Source of the DNA: Hygrophila difformis
Lineage: Eukaryota > Streptophyta > Magnoliopsida > Lamiales > Acanthaceae
DNA: 64,000 nucleotides
Direction: 5' to 3'
Assembly (NCBI GenBank): GCA_030278955.1
Contig: JAOANR010000002.1
Coordinates: forward strand, 6,065,982-6,129,981
A model generated the notes under the pieces. That model worked only from the letters and a program-made list of their open reading frames with translations, was not told where the DNA came from and did not search any database. Below, piece after piece: positions 1-9,000 of the stretch. Position 1 is the stretch's first letter. Every line of letters begins with the position of its first letter. Made by a program: the position numbers and the translations under genes.

Positions 1-1186
1 CGAGAAACTTAAAACATGAAAGTTGTCCGTAAAGACGTTTTTAAGCTTCTGACTAAATTTCAGAATTTTTGACTTTGAAATGAATTTTTAAATTAAAAAG
101 ACGTATCCTGTGATGAATTGGAATTTTTGAACTTGAGAAAAACTTGAACCATTAAATACGATATTGAAATCCTTTTTATACGGTGAAGTATACCTTTCGA
201 AAAATCCCGTTCGCTAGGCTGAGCTGATCTTCATACAAATTATTTAGACTGCCTTGTTAGTGGTCTTACAATTATTTGGACTGCCTCGTTAGTGGTCCTA
301 CGATTATTGAGATTGCCTCGTTAGTGATCTCCTTACTATGCCAAAACGGCAGTTGTGCACATGGCCTGCCAAAACGGCAGTCGATATACACGCCTGTCAA
401 ATTGACAATAGATACACACGGCTTCCCGAATGGCAATCGAGATACATGGCTAGCCAAAACGGCAGTCAATACTGATATGGCTGCGGCCGCCGGTTCACCG
501 GCTAACTGATTATGATTATTGAGATTGCCTCTTAGTGATCTCCCTTGTGTGGTGTCCTCTCCTTGGTTGATGGGATAATTCTAAAGACTCGTATGCGTTA
601 TTTATTTAAAACTTTATTTACTTATCACGCTTTTAAATTACGCTTTTTAATTATACCTTTAAATTTTGCATCCTAGTCATGTATAATTAATTATGCTTTT
701 CCTCTGCAAGTTAAATTATGAATTTTTAATATTTCAATTAAGCCTGAGTAAAAGTATAATTTTTATATTAATTATATAATACCTTTTAAAACCCCTTTAT
801 TGTTACGTTAGGGATTAACTTACTCAGTATTTTATATACTGATAAATCTATTGTTTATTTTTCTATTACAGAGTATGGAGCATGATCATGCATCGGGGGA
901 TCACTTTGGACATTTAGTTATTTATTTTACATGACTTGCATACGGGCTTGTTAACCCGTGTTTTGACCATGTCGGCCCTATATTTTAATTTCCGCTGCAA
1001 CTTTTTATCATTGTCATGTATGGATGATATTACATGTTATTTTTAAGTAATCCCGGACTTGCTTTTAAAACTCTTTTCAATACCCATACCTTTGCATCTC
1101 TCAAGTGGGCTCGAATGAAGTCGTGTCTTGCTTGGGAGATGTGGCGGTGGCATCTCGGCCTGGGTTATCAAATCTGGGGTGTTACA
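1..1186 (+). mobile_element. 3' part of a Tekay-like LTR (LTR G)
   Basis: The right end reads GGGGTGTTACA at 1186, as in the LTRs of elements A and B. The same landmarks occur in the same order: a GCGGCCGCCGG...CCGGCTAA hairpin block (about 484-506), a pyrimidine-rich AG acceptor-like site ending at 871, an ACCCGTGTTTTGACCATGTCGGCCC block (split here: about 953-977), and the terminal hook ending at 1186. Between 255 and 470 short motifs repeat (GATTGCCTCGTTAGTGATCT-like units and CCAAAACGGCAGT four times). The left end, the rest of the element and its TSD lie outside the window, so a solo LTR cannot be told from the end of a full element. Confidence 0.8.
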
Positions 1187-4100
1187 GCATGAGCTGGAGG
1201 CAGCCATTGAAGACGCACCCATACCAGGTCACTGTTTTCTAGCTTTTGTCAAGCCTATTGAAGAGGTTTCCAAGAACTCTCCTGCTACACTTCATGTGCC
1301 TGATGATTTTCGCAGGATGCTAGAAGATAACATGTATGTTTTCCCAGAAGAACTGCCATCTGGTTTACCACCTTTGAGAGGTTTAGAGCATTGGATCGAC
1401 TTCGTACCAGGAGCATCCATTCCGAATAGGCCTGCCTACCGAATGAACCCGAATGAGACAAAGGAAGTTCAGAAACAAGTTCAAGAGCTCTTGGATAAGG
1501 GATGGGTTTGGGAGAGTCTATCTCCATGTGCAGTGCCAGTCCTCTTGGTACTGAAGAAAAATGGAACGTGCAGGATGTGCGTCGACTGCCGAGCTGTCAA
1601 TGCAATCACAATCAAATACCGCCATCCGATACCACAACTTGATGATATGCTCGATGAGCTTGGAGGAGCGAGCATTTTCACGAAGATAGACTTGAAGAGC
1701 GGATATCACCAGATTCGCATGCAACCGGGTGACGAGTGGAAAACTGCATTCAAGACCAAGTTTGGGTTGTATGAGTGGCTCGTGATGCCCTTCGGTCTCA
1801 CCAACGCTCCATCCACATTCATGAGGCTCATGAATGAAACATTGAGGGAGTTTATGGGGAAATTCGTTGAAGTATATTTTGATGATATTCTTATCTACAG
1901 TCACAACGAATCTGATCATATCAAGCATGTTGTGCAGGTAATAATCAAGCTAAGGAAGGCAGATTTGTATGCAAACTTCGGGAAGTGTACTTTCCACGTG
2001 CTGGAAGTGACCTTTTTAGGATTTGTTGTCGGAAGGGACAGACTGAAGGTAGATGAGTCCAAAATCAATGCCATTTCAGAGTGGACCCTGCCGACCAACG
2101 TCAATGAAGTAAGGCGATTTCTAGGCATGTGTGGCTTCTTTCGAAGATTCGTGCCACAATTTAGTATCATCGCTGCACCCATGACATCATTACTGAAGAA
2201 AGGACTCCAATTCAAATGGGGAGATAAGGAGCAAAAATCATTTGACGAGTTGAAGGATAAACTCACCCACGCACCGGTGTTGGTGTTACCCAACTTTGAT
2301 CTTCCATTCGAGATCGAATGTGATGCATCCGGAACCGGCATGTGCGCAGTATTGTTGCAAGAAGGGAGACCAATTGCCTACCATAGGGAGAAATTTGTAG
2401 CAGCTCAGCTGAACTACTCCACATACGACAAAGAGTTGTATGCTGTGGTACAAGCTTTAAGGACTTGGCAACACTACTTACGAGGAAGAGAGTTTATTAT
2501 CCACACAGATCATGAGACACTAAAGCACATCAGAGGGCAATGACAGTTGAAGAATGCAAGGCATGCCCGATGGAGCTCATTCATAAAGTCATTACCCTAT
2601 GTGATATGTTACAAGAAAGGAAAAGATAACGTGGTTGTCGACGCCTTATCAAGGAGAATGAGTCTAGCAGCTTTCCCAACCATACACCTGATAGGATTCG
2701 AGCACATAAAGGATTTATATGCTCAGGATGCAGATTTTGGGGAAGTTTAAAAGAAAACCGAGAAAGTAGCCTTTAAGGAATTTTAACAACTGAACGGTTT
2801 TCTGTATTATGGAAACAATCTGTGCATACCAAAAGGGTCCGTCAGAGAACTGTTAATCACAGAAGCTCATTCTGGAGACATGATGGGACACTTTGGTAGA
2901 ATTACAACAATGAGCATATTGGTAGAGCGTTTCCACTGGCCAGGGATGGAGAAGCAAGTAGCAGACTTCATCAACAAATGCATAACCTGTCTAAGGGCCA
3001 AGTCGACCACCAAGCCACAAGGGCTATATCAAGCACTGCCGGCACCTAACGGCCCATGTATTGATTATCTATGGATTTTGTTTTAGGATTGCCACGCACC
3101 GCACGAGCTAAAGATTCTATTTTTGTTGTGGTTGACAGGTTTTCAAAGATGGCGCATTTCATATCCTGTGCAAAGAAGAATGATGCACACCATGTGGCCA
3201 AAATATTCTTCAAGGAAGTTGTAAGACTCCACGGTGTGCCGAGGATGAGTGTCTCCGACCGCGATGCGAAATTTGTAAGTTATTTTTGGAAATCCTTATG
3301 GTCCGAAATAGGGACTAGACTGTTATTTTCCACTCTTATCATCCGCAGACTGATGGTCAAACGGAAGCAGTTAATAGAATTTTAGGCAATCTGCTTAGGA
3401 TAATTACTGCTTCTAACAGTAAAAGTTGGGATGAATGCTTGCCTTATATTAAGTTTTCCTATAACCGACATGTACAAAGTGCCACACACATGTCACCATT
3501 TGAGTCGTGTATGGTTTTAACCCACTGACGCCATTCGATCCGTTGCCATTGCCTCGCAATGAGCATTTGAACATTAATGGCAGGGACAGGGCAAGAGCAA
3601 TTAAGGAGATGCATAAGGACGTGAGAGACAGTTTCATTATAGCTGCATAAGTATACGCCAAGTATAACAACAGTGGTTGGAAAGAGCTGAAATTGAACAC
3701 AGGGGATTGGGTGTGGCTGAACTGGAAAAAGGAGCGGTTCCCAACGAGCATACGCAACAAATTGTCTCCAATAGGAGATGGACCATTTCGAGTTTTAGAG
3801 AGGATTAATAATAATACCTATAAATTGCAATTATCTGAGGAATACGGCCATATTAATCATGTCTTCAATGTTGCAGATTTGTCGCTGTTCGAGAGGGACG
3901 AGGAAGATGCTGGTCGGTTGATGGATCAACCTCCCCAAGGGGGTGGGGATGGCATGGGAGCCAAAACGTCAACACTAATCATACCTGAAGGCCCATGTTT
4001 GAGACAGCATGCTAAAAGGTTCATCAACGCAGTATCCCAAATACTGTCTGAAGAAGCTGAGGCATGGGAGCAGAATTCGAGCCAACACTTTCCGGAAGGG

Positions 4101-4220
4101 GGTAGAATCATTTTGAGCCTACACGGAGAAGAAGACCGCCCCATCGAGGATCCAAGATCGCACCTGAAAAATTCCAAGTTTTTGGCCTTGGTGCGGTCTC
4201 CGCAAACTGGTGCGATCTAG
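1187..4220 (+). pseudogene. Ty3/gypsy pol remnant (element F; CRM/Reina-like)
   Basis: This encodes reverse transcriptase, RNase H and integrase of a Ty3/gypsy retrotransposon. Coding sense starts directly after LTR G, so the gag and protease part has been lost or displaced. RT is readable at 1187-2540, with [25 protein letters not shown] and the catalytic YFDDILIYS near 1870. RNase H begins at IECDASGTG, and integrase shows the HHCC finger (about 2867-2990) and [18 protein letters not shown]. The C-terminal part (3693-4220) has a GDWVWL box but no chromodomain; it ends with a GPCLRQHAKRF-like tail, which suggested CRM/Reina. Breaks are a TGA at 2541-2543, a TAA at 2748-2750, a frame change near 3080, another near 3330, and several stops from 3385 to 3660. 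It is an old, dead copy. Confidence 0.85.
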
Positions 4221-4429
4221 ACCGCACCAAGCCACTTCAGACTGCACGACTTGGATTTCCAGTCTAGTTCTCGATTCCACTAGGTGCGGTCTATTGCATG
4301 TTAGACCGCACCATGAAGACCGCACCGCACCCCCCTCAGACCGCATCACCTTATTTTCTGTTCTATTTTTATTTTGCAACAGGTGCGGTCTCCTTCGTGA
4401 TAAACCGCACCTGTTCCTTAGACCGCACC
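4190..4429. repeat. Cluster of GGTGCGGTCT / AGACCGCACC motifs
   Basis: About nine copies or near copies of a 10 bp motif lie in both orientations within 240 bp: 4190-4199, 4209-4218 with its partner 4219-4228, 4283-4292, 4303-4312, 4317-4326, 4338-4346 (variant), 4382-4391, 4402-4411 (variant) and 4420-4429. Several pairs face each other and could form hairpins; 4209-4228 is a near-perfect 20 bp palindrome. It sits at the junction of element F's last coding bases and its 3' region. Confidence 0.85.
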
Positions 4430-4852
4430 AGTGTGCGATATTTTCATGGTTTTCTTATTTTGTTGCTTTATTAAATTCCTAGCTAGGGTTGTTTATTTCC
4501 TTGTATTTTGGGATGCCTATATATATGGCCTCCCCAACACTTTGCCACTCATCATTGAATGAAATTAAACTTGATATGTGTTTATTTCTTTGGTGTGTTT
4601 TCCAAGAGCATTTGAAGGTCACCCTTGAATCATCCTTTGTTGGATCATTCCTTTCAAGCAAGAGGTGTGCTTGATCGTATCGTCACCATCCGGATTAACG
4701 ATTAGGGAGATCGACGGTATTATCGAATACAATCGGTTTTCGAATTGGGTTTTCCAAAGTGGTAACCTCATTATCCCTTTTTATCCTATTTTTGTGTTCT
4801 TCATCTCCATCTCTTAAACTAGTGCTTAATCGATCCATGGCATTACCTTAAC
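4221..4852 (+). mobile_element. Probable 3' UTR/LTR of element F
   Basis: There is no coding potential. A TATA-like CCTATATATATGGCC (about 4517-4531), followed by a CATTGAATGAAAT segment, resembles the promoter and R region of compact gypsy LTRs. The position after the pol stop fits a 3' LTR. No matching 5' LTR is in the window, so the borders are approximate and the call is an inference. Confidence 0.35.
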
Positions 4853-4862
4853 AACTACAACT

Positions 4863-4994
4863 GATGGGCGTGTGGCGCCCCCGCCTCTAGCTTGTTGGTT
4901 TCATTTTGTCGCTTTTGCTTCCTTCCTTTCCTTGTTGTTCTTTTTTTTAGGTTTTCTCCTTAGCTGACGCGTTGAGCGTCCCCATCATAAAAAA
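4863..4994 (+). mobile_element. Short poly(A) retroposon (truncated LINE or SINE)
   Basis: A 132 bp insertion ends in A(8) and is flanked by a direct repeat AACTACAACT at 4853-4862 and 4995-5004. The 3' part is pyrimidine-rich (CCTTCCTTTCCTTGTTG, then T(8)AGG) and ends CCCCATCAT before the A tail. The TSD and tail show it arrived by target-primed reverse transcription. No clear pol III A and B boxes are seen, so a 5'-truncated LINE is more likely than a SINE. Confidence 0.55.
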
Positions 4995-5079
4995 AACTAC
5001 AACTTTTCTACCCAAAATGAAGGAAAAATCCCTAAAAACCCTTGGCGCCAAATCCCAGCAGAAACCTTGAAAAATAATA

Positions 5080-5339
5080 CTCCCTATGTCCCAACTAATA
5101 TGTCCCGTTTGACTTCTGCACACAATGCCAAAGCACTTTTTTAATCGTTAATATGTCAAAATATATAAAAGTAAAAATTATGTAAAATATATATTCGAAA
5201 AATGTACAATTAAACGAATCTAACAAGATCAAACTCGATTATTTTTTTCAATTATATACTTACAATAATATTAAGTCAAAGTTGAACAATGAACAGTATT
5301 AAAATATCAAACATGACATCTAAGGTGGGACGGAGGGAG
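5080..5339. mobile_element. Stowaway-like MITE (Tc1/mariner type)
   Basis: The 260 bp element has terminal inverted repeats CTCCCTATGTCCCA (left) and TGGGACGGAGGGAG (right), matching the known Stowaway CTCCCTCCGTCCC end. It is flanked by TA on both sides (5078-5079 and 5340-5341). It is AT-rich inside and has no ORF. It would depend on a Tc1/mariner transposase supplied elsewhere. Confidence 0.85.
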
Positions 5340-5968
5340 TAGTACTTTTACATAGTGGTCTGCTGGAGACACAGCGGTCACACCATGTAATACCCGAGAA
5401 TTTTACAACATAAATAAATAAATAAATACAATAAATAAATAAATAAATAAATATAATAAATAAATAAATAAATAAGCAAATAAATCAGCAAATACATTAA
5501 ATAAATAAATATAGAAGAAATAAGAAATGAAATTAAAAGAGATTTAATTAAACAAAAGAAATTAAAATTAAATAAAGTTAAATAAGTCGTTACACGGGTA
5601 TCCGATATAAATGAACCCGAGAATTCGAAACCAAAACGTAATATTTGATCCGAAAGAAATAACGACACGAAATAGGAACCCGAAGAGAGTCCGGAAATTG
5701 GAATCCGAGAGCATAGAGGGATAGAAACCCGAAAGAGAGGCGGAAAAGCACGACGGATCGCACGACCCGCCCGGACCGAAGTCCAGGCGTTCGTCGCGCG
5801 CTGGCATCGCGCTAATGGGGCAAAAGGCGCGCCAACCCCGCGCCAAGAGACAGATTCGCCTGTTGCGCGAATCTCTCGCCCGAACGCGGATTTTTCGACT
5901 TTCGGTTGAACGTCTCTCGACTCAAGACCCTTAGGGTCAGATTTTGGACGCCCTAGGACTTAGCTATC

Positions 5969-5975
5969 TATAAAT
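5969..5975 (+). promoter_or_regulatory. TATA box of the element A LTR promoter
   Basis: TATAAATAAACC lies 584 bp into the LTR, and transcription would start near 6000. Element B has TATAAATAAG at the matching place (32134). In A's 3' LTR the site reads TATCAATAAACC (about 14523), so one base has decayed there. Confidence 0.65.
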
Positions 5976-6292
5976 AAACCCCCTCGGAGACCCTAAACCC
6001 TTTTCAAAACCCTACGACACTCCCTAAACACAAACGTAGTAATCTCGGAGTCGGAGGCACCAAGAGACCAAGGCAGCAGCTTTTGGACGAGAATCAAAGG
6101 ATCTCCGACGTGTGGTAAGTTCTAGTCCATCAGATTCTTCTTAGTTTCAATCCGAAAATGGATTCTAACCCCGTCTCTTTCCTTTCTACACCTCGAATTG
6201 GATCTAGAATGTAGAACCCGACGAACAGAGAGGAGAAACGGTGAGTTGGAAGCCACGCCTTCGAAATAGACATCCCGGACGTTCACAAATCA

Positions 6293-7640
6293 GTAAGTTA
6301 ACTCTTACATGGTTTTGGGAAGAATTAGAACGTTCGAAACTAAAAGATTTAACAAGAAATCGTAAATCTGCCAACTTATGTTTTCTACCGATGCAACAGA
6401 TTTGATGAATTTTTCCAAACCTTAAAACGACTTCAAACGGAAAAACTTAAAACACGAAAAACGTTCCTAAGGCTTAGATCTATCTACTGTAAAATTTCCA
6501 GAATTTTTAGAGACGATTTGATATGTGAAAACCAACCGAAACCGAACTGCTTGAATCTAGATCTTGAAATTCTTGACAGAACTTAGGTCTGATCTTGATC
6601 ACGTTTTTGACGTAGGTTCCAGACCGATTTAGATCTTTGGCCGAACATGAAAGTTGTATATAATTGTCTTAAGATGGCCTCTATAAAATTTCATCAAATT
6701 TGGAGTTGAATTGCTATGGTAGAATTCGAAATCTTTGAACTGTGACATGTGAAATTCGGACAGAATCGTACTGCTGTGAAAATTGGTGTTTTTGACCTAT
6801 TTCGGTATCTCGGATTAAAAAAGTTAAAAACAAAAGTTGTAGATCTCGATGTTTCTGAGTCAATAGTGAAATTTTGGAATTTTTGGAATTAAATCTGATT
6901 TTAGACGAATTTTAGAGTAAACTGTGGTTTACCGGAAATCAAATCTTGAAATCTTGTTGAAATATGAAATTAACCTTTATGGTTGAAATGAGTTGAGACA
7001 TTACTGTTAGATAAATATATGTGAGATCATATTTTTAAAATTAAATCCCCTTACAAACTTGATAAATTAAAATTAGGGGTGAGTGCTCTGCAGGGTGCCC
7101 CCTAACGATTCACTTCGTGCCTTAATGGAAGATGGTGACCCCGCGCGCTAAACTTGAGATATGATATTGCCAAAACGGCGAGATATAGAGCCTACACTCT
7201 CGAGAATATCCACATGGGTTTCCCGAGGCTCCGGAGTGGTACTGGGTATGGCTGATACGGTTGCGGCCGCCGGGCTACCGGCTAAACTTGTTGACATCGC
7301 GATGCTATCGTGAAACTTTGAAATACCGAATCTGGGATGTACTGGGGATATTAAAATAAATTAAATTAGATTAAAGTATGCTTGTTGTCCAATTAAATTA
7401 CTTAAATGCTTTATTTAAATTATGGCTTTTATTTTAATTCATGCGAGAGGTGTTGTTAAATAAAGCTCTGAAATTAATTATGCTATTGGATAGTTGATTA
7501 GATTAAATTGAATATTATGCTATTATCATGCTTTTATTTAATTATTAAAATTAATGGCTTTTAAACCCTACGATCATGCATGTGTTAACTTACTCAGCAA
7601 GTTGTGCTTACCAAACCATTTTTATTCTCTTTTCTTACAG
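6293..7640 (+). other. Candidate intron inside the LTR leader (hypothesis)
   Basis: The donor-like GTAAGTTAAC at 6293 and a pyrimidine-rich acceptor TTCTCTTTTCTTACAG ending at 7640 are both kept in element B (donor 32459, acceptor 33798). LTR G keeps the acceptor (871). Other donors are possible at 6115 (GTAAGT) and 6241 (GTGAGT). Splicing would remove about 1.35 kb from a leader of roughly 3 kb. This is inferred from conservation of the signals only. Confidence 0.4.
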
Positions 7641-8004
7641 AATATGTAGAGTGAACATGAGCACTTCATATATGGGAACTTATCTTTTGGGGAAAAACAT
7701 TATTTTGTTTTTAAATTCGTACTTTAGACTATATTATGAACGGGCCTGTTTAACCCGTGTTTTGGCCATGTCGGCCCTATTTACATTTTCCGCTGCAATA
7801 CTATACTTAAATATTATTTCCGCTGCGCTATGATATTATTATTTTCGAACTATATTGTATGGGCTGTTTGAATGCTTTAAATATTTTAAATACTGCAATA
7901 CCTAGCCTTGCATCTCTTTAGTAAGCCGGAGAAACCGTGTCTTACTAGGGAGGTGTGGCGGTGACACCCCGACCTGGGTTATCAAAAACCGGGGTGTTAC
8001 AAGT

Positions 8005-8016
8005 TGGTATCAGAGC
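8005..8016 (+). promoter_or_regulatory. Primer binding site, initiator-Met tRNA (element A)
   Basis: TGGTATCAGAGC starts four bases after the LTR end, the usual plant retrotransposon minus-strand priming site complementary to the 3' end of initiator methionine tRNA. Confidence 0.92.
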
Positions 8017-8249
8017 CCGGCTATTTTTAAAGTATTATTTTGAAATCGTAATTATTTTTAAGCTATTATTTTTAAACCCTTATTATTTTTAAACTACTAT
8101 TAATTTTTTGACTATTATTTTAAATTTTAAAATATTATTTCCATGGAAAATATCTATTTTAAACCCCATGGAAAAGTATATACAAAGAGTATTAAATTAT
8201 TTTTGGGGGGATCATCATTTGCATTTGCATATTGCATCTCTTCTATGAA

Positions 8250-8345
8250 CTTAGAATCTTGGCGAATTTGACCTTAGAATCTTGGCAAAACTTGAACTTA
8301 GAATCTTGGCGAAATTGAACTTAGAATCTTGGTGAATATTAACTT
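8250..8345 (+). repeat. Leader tandem repeat, about 22-24 bp unit (element A)
   Basis: About five imperfect copies of GAACTTAGAATCTTGGCGAA lie directly before ORF0. Element B carries a longer version with about seven units (34380-34530). The array is noncoding and lies in the RNA leader downstream of the primer site. Confidence 0.85.
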
Positions 8346-8365
8346 AGATCTCTTGCTTGCGCTAG

Positions 8366-8691
8366 ATGGCTAGTCAAGACGTGATGCAGTTGATGATCAG
8401 GATGATGAGCGTTCATCTTGATTCCCACCAAACCCTAGAGCAAATGAAGTACCGTATGGCTCAATTGGAGGCCAATTTGCACCACCTGAGCAACCTGAGA
8501 GAGGCGGATCACCACCGCATAAACCAACTCGAACGCCAAGTGCAAACCCTCACTACACAAACCTAATACTAAAAGAACACATCGATGCCCACGGGCAGGA
8601 CTTGAACACTATCTTTGACGATCTACTACCGCCAAGTTCGGAGGAGGAAGATCCGGAGGAGGATCCTACCACTGTGTCGGAGGACGCTTAG
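8366..8691 (+). pseudogene. ORF0 of element A: small coiled-coil protein, frameshifted
   Basis: This separate reading frame upstream of gag matches the intact 116-residue ORF0 of element B. Residues 1-65 are open, then a one-base deletion near 8565 (relative to B) shifts the frame into a stop at 8564-8566. The shifted frame resumes and runs to TAG at 8689-8691. The protein is rich in Met, Gln, His and Leu with heptad-like spacing, followed by an acidic Ser/Glu/Asp tail. Against B, 65 aligned codons differ by 13 synonymous and 5 replacement codons, which points to past selection on the protein. The function is unknown; a Gag-associated or RNA-leader role is only a guess. Confidence 0.7.
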
Positions 8692-9000
8692 AGACGATAG
8701 GAATTTCTATTTGTAGTACTTACTATTTTTGCTAAGGAAACATTACTATTTTTGGTATATCCTATTACTTGTACTAAAAATTTCTTTTAAGGAAATAAAA
8801 TACAAGATTTATCTATTTAGATAAATTTAAATTCGAAAAAAAAAATTCTGGACAGACTGTCCGAATATAAAAAAAAAAAAAACTTAATTTCTACATTTTA
8901 AATTAGCTCAATCGAGCATTATGTGAAGATAGGAATAAATTTGAGATCTTCCTGTTTAACCAAACACTACTATGTCCTAATCTATACCATTTGTAACAGA

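Larger units (their letters stand above)
5386..8001 (+). repeat. 5' LTR of element A
   Basis: The LTR is 2616 bp, against 2620 bp for the 3' copy. It starts with a (TAAA)n-rich stretch (5409-5480) and carries a 79 bp block at 5711-5789 that is shared unchanged with the other LTR subfamily. A TATA box follows at 5969, then donor-like sites at 6115, 6241 and 6293 and an acceptor-like AG at 7640. A hairpin-prone GCGGCCGCCGGGCTACCGGC lies near 7264. It supplies promoter and polyadenylation signals. Confidence 0.95.

Noticed and set aside
1128..2543. Single ORF that appears to start in LTR G and run into RT
   Set aside because: The first 19 codons are chance read-through of the LTR; the coding sense of element F begins only after the LTR end at 1186.
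5378..5846. Minus-strand ORFs in the LTR starts of A (also 13878-14400) and B
   Set aside because: Their text comes from (TAAA)n repeats and the conserved LTR block read backwards; copies follow the LTRs.
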